NCBI GenBank assembly: GCA_904391645.1
Contig: CAJFMJ010000006.1
Location: 1-32,080, forward strand
Direction of reading: 5' to 3'
Length of the DNA: 32,080 nucleotides
Source of the DNA: an uncultured Neglectibacter sp.
GTDB taxonomy: Bacteria > Bacillota > Clostridia > Oscillospirales > Acutalibacteraceae
Position 1 is the first letter of the stretch. The number at the start of each line of letters is the position of its first letter. Of this stretch, positions 24,626-32,080 are shown piece by piece. A model generated the notes under the pieces. It saw only the letters and a list, made by a program, of their open reading frames with translations. It did no database searches and was not told where the DNA came from. Position numbers and translations under genes: made by a program.

Positions 24626-25747
24626 TCACCTCCTCTCTTCTCCAGGCAGGATACCCTCGTTTAGCTGGTAGACCACCGGTTCTCCTCCTCGGGGGGCAAA
24701 CAGGGTGTCCAATTCCGGCTCGATGACCCGGATGGCAGACTCCTCGCTGGCAATGTAGACATTGTCGCCCTTTTCGCCCACCACCATGCTCCGCAGCTTC
24801 AGGCGGTCGTTGAGGGCCATGATCCCTCCGTTGAAGCCCACTAGGATGGAAAAGGGCCCGGTGATGAGCATTCCGGGGAATGCGGCGCGCAGGTAGGTCA
24901 AGCGGGCCTTTTCTTCGGGGTCCATGCGGCTGATGGTGCTCCAGAAGGGAGCGGCCATAACGCTGGCGGCTTCCTGGTAGGAAAGTCCCCGGCGGCGCAC
25001 TAAAAAGTCGATGATATAGGTAATGGCCTCGGTATCGGTGAGCAGGTTGCACTGATAGCCATACATTTCAATGGTGCGGCGGTTGGCATCGTAAGAGGAA
25101 ATCTCCCCGTTGTGAACCACAGTGCGGTCCAGCAGGGCAAAGGGGTGTGCACCGCCCCACCAGCCCGGGGTGTTGGTGGGGTAACGGCCGTGGGCTGTCC
25201 AACAGTAGCCCTTGTAATCTTCCAGACGGTAGAAGTCACCCACGTCTTCGGGGTAGCCTACCGCTTTAAAAACGCCCATGTTTTTGCCGCTGGAGAAAAT
25301 GTAAGCCCCGTCCACCTGGGAGTTTACCCGGATGACGCACCGGGACACAAAGGTGTCCTCGTCCAGCTGGCTTTCAGCCAATTTGGTGTGGAGAGGCTCC
25401 ACAAAGTACCGCCAGATCAGAGGCTCGTCTTGGATGCGGGGGTTTTTCCGCGTGGGGATCTTGGAGAGGTTCACCACATCGAAGTGTTCATTCAGGAAAT
25501 CCTCGCAGACTTCCTTAGAGCGTTTGCCTTCGTAAAACACGTGGAGGGCATAGAGGTTTTGGTATTCGGGATAGATGCCATAGGCGGCAAACCCGCCGCC
25601 CAGGCCGTTGGAACGGTCATGCATCATGGCGATGGAGCGGATGATATCTTCGCCGCTTCGCCGCTGGCCGCTTTTGGAAAAGATGGCTGACACCGCGCAC
25701 CCAGAGGGCACACGCACGCCGTCCAATCCTTCTCGCAACATCTTCAT
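24626..25747 (-). CDS. gltB1: Class II glutamine amidotransferase subunit of split glutamate synthase
   Basis: SGCAVSAIFSKSG start with catalytic Cys; AHGRYPTNTPGWWGGAHPFALLDRTVVHNGEISSYDANRRTIEMYGYQCNLLTDTEAITYIIDFL. ORF-track start at 26593 is an upstream read-through of the leader. Confidence 0.93.
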   Translation of the reverse strand: MKMLREGLDGVRVPSGCAVSAIFSKSGQRRSGEDIIRSIAMMHDRSNGLGGGFAAYGIYPEYQNLYALHVFYEGKRSKEVCEDFLNEHFDVVNLSKIPTRKNPRIQDEPLIWRYFVEPLHTKLAESQLDEDTFVSRCVIRVNSQVDGAYIFSSGKNMGVFKAVGYPEDVGDFYRLEDYKGYCWTAHGRYPTNTPGWWGGAHPFALLDRTVVHNGEISSYDANRRTIEMYGYQCNLLTDTEAITYIIDFLVRRRGLSYQEAASVMAAPFWSTISRMDPEEKARLTYLRAAFPGMLITGPFSILVGFNGGIMALNDRLKLRSMVVGEKGDNVYIASEESAIRVIEPELDTLFAPRGGEPVVYQLNEGILPGEERR

Positions 25748-25879
25748 TACCTGCCTTTCTGAACCGCCGTGTACCCAAAAACACGGGGGACATTTTCCCA
25801 AGGATATACATACAACCAGGTTCTCTTTAAAATGCATATCTTTCGTTTTTAACTTGCATTTTAAAACATGGAGAACAAC

Positions 25880-25938
25880 AAAAAGCGCCCGGCCCAGAGA
25901 GGGAGTTGAGTTCTCCTTTTCATGGGCCGGACGCCTTT
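25880..25938 (-). terminator. Leader terminator of gltB1 operon
   Basis: Minus strand AAAGGCGTCCGGCCCA ... TGGGCCGGGCGCTTTTT (16-bp stem with two wobbles, T5). Confidence 0.85.
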
Positions 25939-25943
25939 GTCCG
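25928..25943 (-). promoter_or_regulatory. Hexaloop antiterminator-type hairpin CGGAC-AAAGGC-GTCCG (gltB1 leader)
   Basis: 5-bp stem, hexaloop AAAGGC; loop and 3' arm form the 5' arm of the leader terminator. Confidence 0.8.
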
Positions 25944-25951
25944 TGAAGTGT

Positions 25952-25980
25952 AGTATAATACAATAAAAGTCGCTTGTCAA
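25952..25980 (-). promoter_or_regulatory. gltB1 operon promoter TTGACA-17-TATACT
   Basis: -35 at 25975-25980, -10 at 25952-25957 (minus strand). Confidence 0.85.
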
Positions 25981-26093
25981 GCGTATTTGCAACTTTTCGA
26001 TTTAGTTCTTGCATATTTTTGGAAAGATGCCCAAAATCCACCCGGGCTTTGCAAGGCCGGTTTGTGCACCGGAGAGAAACCCGCCTTGCCCCA

Positions 26094-26122
26094 TTGACAA
26101 ACGTGCCCGAGGTGCTTATAAT
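26094..26122 (+). promoter_or_regulatory. glnA promoter TTGACA-17-TATAAT
   Basis: -35 at 26094-26099, -10 at 26117-26122. Confidence 0.88.
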
Positions 26123-26131
26123 TGCCTCATA

Positions 26132-26147
26132 CCAGCAAAGGCGCTGG
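26132..26147 (+). promoter_or_regulatory. Hexaloop antiterminator-type hairpin CCAGC-AAAGGC-GCTGG (glnA leader)
   Basis: 5-bp stem, hexaloop AAAGGC identical to gltB1; overlaps the terminator 5' arm. Confidence 0.8.
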
Positions 26148-26176
26148 GGGTTCATGCCCCTGGCGCCTTTCTTTTT
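26137..26176 (+). terminator. Leader terminator of glnA
   Basis: AAAGGCGC(tg)GGGG gttcatg CCCC(tg)GCGCCTTT followed by CTTTTT. Confidence 0.85.
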
Positions 26177-26219
26177 GCGGAAAGTGGCTGGAATCCAAAA
26201 ATGAGAAAAGAGTGGTACT

Positions 26220-28325
26220 ATGGGAACCTGTTGTGAAAAAAGGCAAAGCGTGCCGGAGCTTTTCGGCAGCCATGTGTTTAACGATAACGTGATGCAAGAA
26301 CGCCTGCCCAAAGATGTGTACAAATCTCTGCGCCAGACCATTGACGAAGGCAAAGACCTGGACCTGGGCGTGGCAAACGCTGTGGCCAACGCCATGAAGG
26401 ACTGGGCCGTGGAGCAGGGTGCCACCCACTTCACCCACTGGTTCCAGCCTTTAAACGGGGTTACGGCGGAGAAGCACGACAGCTTCATCTCCCCCACCAG
26501 TGATGGCAGGGTCATCATGCAGTTTTCCGGCAAGGAGTTGGTAAAGGGCGAACCGGACGCCTCCTCCTTCCCCAGTGGCGGCTTGCGTGCCACCTTTGAA
26601 GCCAGAGGCTACACTGCCTGGGACCCCACCAGCTATGCCTTTGTCAAGGGGGATTCCCTTTACATCCCAACGGCCTTCTGCTCCTACAGCGGGGAAGTGC
26701 TGGACAAGAAAACGCCTCTTTTGCGTTCTATGGAAGCCCTTTCCGATCAGGCGCTGCGGGTGTTGCGGATCTTTGGGGACAACAAATCAAAACGAGTGGT
26801 CACCACCGTGGGGCCGGAACAGGAGTATTTTCTGGTTGACAAGAAGCTCTACGACCAGCGGCCAGACTTGCTGTTTACCGGGCGGACCCTGTTTGGCGCC
26901 AAGGCGCCCAAGGGCCAGGAACTGGAAGACCACTATTTTGGGTCCATCAAGCCCAGGGTGGCTGCCTTTATGAAAGAGCTGGATGAGGAGCTGTGGAAGC
27001 TGGGGATCCTGGCCAAGACAAAGCACAACGAAGTGGCCCCCGCCCAGCACGAGCTGGCGCCCATTTTTACCACCACCAACGTGGCAACGGACCACAACCA
27101 GCTCACTATGGAAGTGATGAAAAACGTGGCTGCCCGCCATGGCCTGGTGTGCTTGCTCCATGAGAAACCCTTTGAGGGCGTCAACGGCAGCGGCAAACAC
27201 AACAACTGGTCCCTGTCCACGGATACCGGGGAGAACCTGTTGGATCCCGGGAAGGAGCCGGCGAAAAACACCCGGTTCCTGCTGTTCTTGGCGGCCATTA
27301 TCAAGGGCGTGGATGAGTACCAGGATCTGCTGCGTATCTCCGTAGCCTCCGCCGGGAACGACCACCGTTTGGGGGCCAACGAAGCGCCGCCGGCCATCGT
27401 TTCCATGTTTGTGGGGGATGAACTGGAGAGTGTTCTGGATTCCATTGAACAGGGCCACGCTTACACCGGCACCGAGGAAAAGAAGCTGGCCACAGGCGTA
27501 CACGTCCTTCCCGATCTGCACATGGACACCACTGACCGGAACCGCACCTCTCCCTTTGCCTTTACCGGCAACAAGTTTGAATTCCGGATGCTGGGTTCGG
27601 CCATTTCCATCGCTTGTCCCAACATCATGCTCAACACCATTGCCGCTGAGGAGCTCCGCCAGTTTGCGGATATGCTGGAAGGTTCCGACGACCTGGATCG
27701 GGACGTGAGAAAGATCGTCCAGCGGGTGATGAAAGAGCACGGGCGGATCATCTTCAATGGGGATGGGTACTCCCAGGCTTGGCAGGAAGAGGCTGCCCGT
27801 CGGGGGCTGCTCAATCTCCCCACCACCGTGGATGCCCTGCCTCACTACCTGGACGAGAAAAATGTGGAGCTTTTTGCTGTCCATAACATCTACACCAAGG
27901 CGGAGATGGAAGCCCGCTGCGAAACTGCCCTGGAGGAATACGCCAAGACCCTCCTGATCGAGGCCCAGACCATGAGTCAGATGGCTCACCGGGAGATTCT
28001 CCCTGCAGTGGGGGGATACGCTTCCCAGCTGGCAGAGGGCCTTGCCTCCCGGCGGGTTGCCTGCGAGGGGATCTCCTGGACAGGGGAAGTGCGGTTGATG
28101 GAAAAGCTTTCCTCTTTGCTGAATGCCGCCTTTGACAAGCTGGATGCGTTGGATAGTGCCATCTCCCAGGCAGAGGGGGATGCCCTTGCCCAGGCAACTT
28201 TTTGTAAGGATACCCTGCTCCCTGCCATGGAGGGCCTGCGTGGGATGGTGGATCAGATGGAAACCCTCACCGACGCCAAAGTCTGGCCCTATCCCAGCTA
28301 TGGTGATTTGATGTTCCGGGTGTAA
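26220..28325 (+). CDS. glnA (glnN-type, GSIII): Glutamine synthetase type III
   Basis: [99 protein letters not shown] - all GSIII signatures; ~700 aa. Confidence 0.97.
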   Translation: MGTCCEKRQSVPELFGSHVFNDNVMQERLPKDVYKSLRQTIDEGKDLDLGVANAVANAMKDWAVEQGATHFTHWFQPLNGVTAEKHDSFISPTSDGRVIMQFSGKELVKGEPDASSFPSGGLRATFEARGYTAWDPTSYAFVKGDSLYIPTAFCSYSGEVLDKKTPLLRSMEALSDQALRVLRIFGDNKSKRVVTTVGPEQEYFLVDKKLYDQRPDLLFTGRTLFGAKAPKGQELEDHYFGSIKPRVAAFMKELDEELWKLGILAKTKHNEVAPAQHELAPIFTTTNVATDHNQLTMEVMKNVAARHGLVCLLHEKPFEGVNGSGKHNNWSLSTDTGENLLDPGKEPAKNTRFLLFLAAIIKGVDEYQDLLRISVASAGNDHRLGANEAPPAIVSMFVGDELESVLDSIEQGHAYTGTEEKKLATGVHVLPDLHMDTTDRNRTSPFAFTGNKFEFRMLGSAISIACPNIMLNTIAAEELRQFADMLEGSDDLDRDVRKIVQRVMKEHGRIIFNGDGYSQAWQEEAARRGLLNLPTTVDALPHYLDEKNVELFAVHNIYTKAEMEARCETALEEYAKTLLIEAQTMSQMAHREILPAVGGYASQLAEGLASRRVACEGISWTGEVRLMEKLSSLLNAAFDKLDALDSAISQAEGDALAQATFCKDTLLPAMEGLRGMVDQMETLTDAKVWPYPSYGDLMFRV

Positions 28326-28406
28326 AGCTTGGGTGTGAGTGGCTGGAGGGCCACCGGGCCTTCCAGAAGTGCCAAAGAGTATAAGTTGAACATTTTCCCA
28401 TAGGAA

Positions 28407-28437
28407 AGGGCCGTTCCCGTGAGGGAGCGGCCCTTTC
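28407..28437 (+). terminator. Terminator after glnA
   Basis: AAGGGCCGTTCCC gtga GGGAGCGGCCCTTTCC. Confidence 0.7.
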
Positions 28438-28455
28438 CATATGTTTGCAACCCCA

Positions 28456-28496
28456 AAAAGGGAGCTGCCTTCAGGCAGCTCCCTTTTTAGTTTTTT
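28456..28496. terminator. Bidirectional terminator between glnA and asnB
   Basis: AAAAAGGGAGCTGCC ttca GGCAGCTCCCTTTTTAGTTTTTT. Confidence 0.85.
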
Positions 28497-30078
28497 ATTT
28501 GCCGCTGTCCCCGTAGTTGGAGAGGACACGGGCTGAGGGGTCGTTTACATCGCAGCCCTCCCAGTCTTTGTTGGGCATCCAGAAATCTGCGATCATTTCC
28601 CCTTGGCCGGGGTAGTGCTTTTCAAAAAGATCCCGGTACAGGAGGGACTCTTTCGTAAAGGGCTGGGTATGGTGGTATTTTTTGCAGCCTTCGGCAAATT
28701 GTTCGTCCGTGTATTGGGCTTCGGCGTACTCTTTCAGGTAATCCACCATGGAGTGGCCCACCGCGTCTGAGAAGGCGGCCTTTTCCCGCCAAAGGATGCT
28801 CTCGGGCAAATAATTGCCCTCTGCAAACGCCCTGCGCAACAAGTACTTCCCTTTTCCGGTGGTGTTCATTTTCAAAGCAGGATCCAGGGACATGACGTAC
28901 TCTGCAAAATCTAAATCTCCAAAAGGCACCCGGGCCTCCAAGGAGTTGACGGAGATGCACCGGTCTGCCCGGAGCACATCGTACATATGCAGCTCCCGCA
29001 CACGCTTTTCGGACTCCTTTTGAAAGGCTTCCGGGCTGGGGGCAAAGTCTGTGTACTTATAGCCAAAGAGTTCGTCGGAGATCTCCCCTGTCAGCAGCAC
29101 CCGGATATCGGTGTGCTGGTGGATATACTTGCACACCAGGTACATACCCATGCTGGCCCGGATGGTGGTGATGTCGTAGGTTCCCAACAGTAGAATGACT
29201 TCCTCTAGGGAGTCGATGACCTCCTTGGGAGTCATGAATACCTCTGTGTGGTGGCTGCCGATAAAGTCCGCCACTTGCCGGGCGTATTTCAAGTCAATGG
29301 CGTCCCCCTCCATGCCGATGGCAAAGGTGCGGATGGGCGTTTTACTTTTCCGGGCGGCAATGGCACACACCAGAGAGGAGTCCAGCCCGCCCGACAGGAG
29401 GAATCCCACTTTGGCGTCGGACACCAGGCGTTTTTCCACCCCGGCCACCAGCTTTTGGTGGATCTTTTGACAGGCTGTGTCCTCGTCATCCCGGCAGACC
29501 GCCGTGACATGGGACAGATCTCGGAAGCGGTGGAATTGCCCGCCCTGATAATAGCAGCCAGGCGGGAAAGGCAAGATCTTCCCGCAAAGCCCTACCAGGT
29601 TTTTGGGTTCGCTGGCAAAGAGGATCGTCCCCTTCTCATCGTACCCATAGTATAGGGGCCGGATGCCGATGGGGTCCCGAGCGGCGACAAATTCTTCCCG
29701 TTCCCCATCGTAGAGGATCAAGGCGAACTCCGCATCCAGCATGGAGAACATGGCTGTGCTGTACTCCCGGTAGAGCGGCAGCAATACTTCGCAGTCGCTG
29801 CCGCTTTGAAAGGTGTAGCCTTTCCTCTCCAGCTCCATCCGGAGCTTCTCAAAGCCGTAGATCTCCCCGTTGCAGACCACAGCGCTTTTGCCCAACTGGA
29901 AGGGCTGCATCCCCGCCTCCGTCAGGCCCATGATGGCAAGCCTGTGGAAAGCCAGCACACCACCGCCCACCTCCAGTACCCGGCTCTCGTCCGGGCCTCG
30001 GGAGAGTGTGCGGTCAAACCCCTTTTGAAAGGCGGCCCAGTCCTGCACCGCCCCGCAGATACCCATGATGGAACACAT
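28495..30078 (-). CDS. asnB: Asparagine synthase B (glutamine-hydrolysing)
   Basis: MCSIMGICGAV with Cys2 nucleophile; RGPDES, AVVCNGEIYGFEKLR, GFLLSGGLDSSLVCAIAARK PP-loop, TGEISDELFGYKY. Start at 30078 behind GGAGGG; longer ORF overlaps the T-box. Confidence 0.96.
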   Translation of the reverse strand: MCSIMGICGAVQDWAAFQKGFDRTLSRGPDESRVLEVGGGVLAFHRLAIMGLTEAGMQPFQLGKSAVVCNGEIYGFEKLRMELERKGYTFQSGSDCEVLLPLYREYSTAMFSMLDAEFALILYDGEREEFVAARDPIGIRPLYYGYDEKGTILFASEPKNLVGLCGKILPFPPGCYYQGGQFHRFRDLSHVTAVCRDDEDTACQKIHQKLVAGVEKRLVSDAKVGFLLSGGLDSSLVCAIAARKSKTPIRTFAIGMEGDAIDLKYARQVADFIGSHHTEVFMTPKEVIDSLEEVILLLGTYDITTIRASMGMYLVCKYIHQHTDIRVLLTGEISDELFGYKYTDFAPSPEAFQKESEKRVRELHMYDVLRADRCISVNSLEARVPFGDLDFAEYVMSLDPALKMNTTGKGKYLLRRAFAEGNYLPESILWREKAAFSDAVGHSMVDYLKEYAEAQYTDEQFAEGCKKYHHTQPFTKESLLYRDLFEKHYPGQGEMIADFWMPNKDWEGCDVNDPSARVLSNYGDSGK

Positions 30079-30084
30079 AACGAT

Positions 30085-30330
30085 CCCTCCATACAAGATT
30101 TCAGCATCCCATAGGGCGAGTGCTGTGCTCGCGGTGCCACCTATGTTTGTGCTCATTCCGCCTCGCAAAAGGCTCTGCCCGGTAACGGGGGCGGGCCGGC
30201 GCGCCTACTGAGGAAATCCCGTTCAGCTTGCGGCTTGGCAAGTGTTCTTCCCTGGGGTCTGCTGCGCGGTTCCCACCGTCCCGTGCTCTCTGAAGGCAGG
30301 TGTCCCCAGGTACTTTTCTCACCTCAAACG
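30085..30330 (-). promoter_or_regulatory. T-box leader, predicted tRNA-Asn specific, upstream of asnB
   Basis: Minus strand: AGTA, AGAGAG and GGTGGGAACC Stem I elements; CCTGGGG/CCCCAGG helix; specifier loop GAAGAACA with AAC codon at 30244-30246; antiterminator ATAGGTGGCACCGCGAG...CTCGCCCTAT (30111-30144) with TGGC complementary to tRNA 3' GCCA (Asn discriminator G). Confidence 0.92.
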
Positions 30331-30334
30331 CCTG

Positions 30335-30376
30335 TAAAACAGAAAAGGCGCCTTTCCTCTTTGGGAAAGACGCCTT
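30335..30376 (-). terminator. Promoter-proximal leader terminator of asnB (upstream of the T-box)
   Basis: Minus strand AAGGCGTCTTTCC caaaga GGAAAGGCGCCTT (one wobble) followed by TTCTGTTTT. Confidence 0.82.
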
Positions 30377-30382
30377 CGTCTT
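30367..30382 (-). promoter_or_regulatory. Hexaloop antiterminator-type hairpin AAGAC-GAAGGC-GTCTT (asnB leader)
   Basis: 5-bp stem, hexaloop GAAGGC; overlaps terminator 5' arm. Confidence 0.75.
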
Positions 30383-30390
30383 ATGGGAGT

Positions 30391-30419
30391 ATTTTACAGG
30401 AAATAGGTGGTGTTGTCAA
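30391..30419 (-). promoter_or_regulatory. asnB promoter TTGACA-17-TAAAAT
   Basis: -35 at 30414-30419, -10 at 30391-30396 (minus strand). Confidence 0.82.
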
Positions 30420-30818
30420 GAGGGGAGAGGGTTTTGCCCCCATCCATTTTCAGGGAGCCGTAGCTATCTGGAGGATACAGCACCCAAAGGGATGGCTTCT
30501 TGGAGCATCTGGAGTGCCACGGCCGTTTGTAGCCAGGGGCGGGTTAACGCTGGCTGGGTGCGCCCAGTGCGGGAAAAGCCCTATTACTGGACGCCAGTCC
30601 AACTGGCGATTGCCGGACATGAAATCGGAAAATGCAAGGAAACAAGTCGTAAAAAACAATGGGAAATCCAGGATGGATTCACTATAATTTAGCCATAACA
30701 ATTCCACAATCGATCAAATGACTGTGATGGATGAACAAAATCATGGCCACAGAGGGGAGGTTAATCCCAGTTGTGGGAATCAAGAAGAGAATGGACATAC
30801 TTTTCAGGGGGGTTAAAA

Positions 30819-31484
30819 ATGGAAAAAACCATGCCCGCAAAAACAGGGAAATCAAAGCGGAAAATCCATTGGAAGCAGTATTTGCCGGTGTATTTATTGG
30901 CTCTTCCAGGGCTCATTTATCTGGTGATTAACAATTATATGCCCATGTTTGGCGTTGTTATCGCGTTTAAGGATTTAGATTTTCGCAAGGGGATTTTCGG
31001 AAGTGATTGGGCAGGGCTGAACAATTTCGCCTATTTGTTCCGCACTTCGGACGCTTGGCAAATCACAAGAAATACAGTATGCTATAATCTAGTTTTTATC
31101 GTTTTAAATGTGGTGTTAGGCATCTCTGTAGCAATTTTCCTCAATGAAATCCGGAACAAGCTGGCCACCCGGTTTTATCAAAGCGTGATGTTGGTCCCGT
31201 TCCTAATTAGCTGGGTGGTGGTGAGCTATCTTGTCTATGCATTTTTAGCGCCAGACACAGGGTTTATTAACAACTCGGTTTTAAAGGCGGCAGGGAATTC
31301 GCCGATTTCTTGGTATACGGAATCGAAATACTGGCCGTTTATCTTGGTGTTTGTAAACACCTGGAAATCCATCGGGTTCAACTGCGTGATCTATTATTCC
31401 AGCTTGATCAGCATCAATACCGACTACTATGAAGCTGCCACCATTGATGGCGCCAACAAGTGGCAACAGATCAAGAGCATTACA
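30819..31484 (+). pseudogene. ABC transporter permease, LplB/carbohydrate type, 3'-truncated
   Basis: QYLPVYLLALPGLIYLVINNYMPMFGVVIAFKDLDFRKGIFGSDWAGLNNFAYLF...SINTDYYEAATIDGANKWQQIKSIT; the EAA loop stops at the point where homology should continue, and the frame then runs into unrelated residues. Confidence 0.88.
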
Positions 31485-32080
31485 CCCAGTCCTTTTCTCC
31501 AAAGGAACCCATCACCGGCCCCCAGGCCCACCAGCTGGCGAAAGAATTCGCGGAACAGGCCTGGCCGGAGAGCCAGGTGCTGGTGGCCACTCATGTGGAC
31601 GCCCACCACATCCATTCCCATTTCCTGGTGAACGCGGTGTGCTATGAGAGCGGGAAAATGCTCCGTCAAGGGCCCCGCACCTTGGAGCATCTGCGCAACC
31701 TCTCCGACCAGCTCTGCATGAAGTACCACTATTCTGTGCTGCCCAGGGAGCGCCCTCAGCAAAATAAAGAGCCCTCCACCCGTGAGTACCGCTCCATGGA
31801 AAAGGGCCAGAGCTGGAAGCTCCACCTGATGGTGGCTATCGAGGACTGCATGGCTTCGGCCCGTTCCCGGCAGGACTTCATCCGCAGGATGAAACACCGT
31901 GGCTACGGCGTCCGGTGGGAGGATGGCAGGAAGTATATCACCTACACCACCCCCGGCGGGATGCGCTGCCGGGACAACAAACTCCATGAAATGAAATTCA
32001 GGAAGGAGAAAATGGAATATGAACTACGAATCCGAGCGGAGATCCTTAGAAGACTTGAAGCAGCAGGCCCGGCAGCAATC
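31478..32080 (+). pseudogene. Relaxase/mobilization nuclease fragment, 5'-truncated, open to window end
   Basis: My translation of the +2 frame from 31478: HYTQSFSPKEPITGPQAHQLAKEFAEQAWPESQVLVATHVDAHHIHSHFLVNAVCYESGKMLRQGPRTLEHLRNLSDQLCMKYHYSVLPRERPQ..., with the HIHSH metal-binding motif of MobA/VirD2-type relaxases. No start codon upstream at the junction. Confidence 0.85.

Larger units (their letters stand above)
25748..25945 (-). ncRNA. ~200-nt structured 5' leader of the glutamate synthase operon
   Basis: Hexaloop hairpin, terminator, then 11-bp inverted repeat TTTAAAATGCA/TGCATTTTAAA (25826-25865) flanked by GTTCTC/GAGAAC, then CCGTGT/ACACGG hairpin before the start codon. Confidence 0.6.

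Noticed and set aside
25748-26593. N-terminal 282-aa extension of the gltB1 ORF
   Set aside because: It reads through the gltB1 promoter, leader terminator and the divergent glnA start; the class II amidotransferase start SGCAVS fits ATG at 25747.
30079-30168. N-terminal extension of asnB ORF (MRGGMSTNIGGTAS...)
   Set aside because: It overlaps the T-box antiterminator, and AsnB needs Cys at position 2, which fits MCSIMGICG at 30078.
1-32080. CRISPR arrays, prophage or classical defence systems
   Set aside because: No regularly spaced direct repeats, cas, phage structural or restriction genes seen; the only mobile-element signal is the relaxase fragment at the right end.

Overview
The window looks like a GC-rich, endospore-forming Clostridia (Oscillospirales-like) chromosome segment. 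Positions 1-18300 are mostly housekeeping and accessory genes: MTA/SAH nucleosidase, a cyclase-family hydrolase, GNAT, a YtrA/ABC-type transporter operon, a PRTase, gpsA, SLH-anchored L,D-transpeptidase and NodB deacetylase, an S9 peptidase, spoIIID, a spoIIQ-like M23 protein, lexA and a CE1-like esterase. Positions 18571-30420 form a nitrogen-assimilation island: Amt-PII fusion, a split archaeal-type glutamate synthase operon (gltB3, FAD oxidoreductase, ferredoxin, gltB2, gltB1), type III glutamine synthetase and asnB. The main discovery candidate is a shared RNA element at the 5' end of all four transcription units of this island (amt, gltB1 operon, glnA, asnB). Each has a TTGACA/17-bp/TATAAT-like promoter, then within a few nt of the inferred start a 5-bp hairpin with hexaloop (A/G)A(A/C)GGC closed by C-G. 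Its loop and 3' arm overlap the 5' arm of an intrinsic terminator. The four stems differ in sequence but keep pairing. The hexaloop (A1 and G4 in three of four) resembles ANTAR antiterminator targets, but there is no room for the canonical first hairpin. In asnB this element is followed by a T-box with an AAC (Asn) specifier and no obvious second U-tract terminator. The right end holds a truncated LplB-like permease joined to a truncated relaxase (a mobile-element junction or an assembly chimera). All calls come from reading sequence and motifs; no database or folding software was run.
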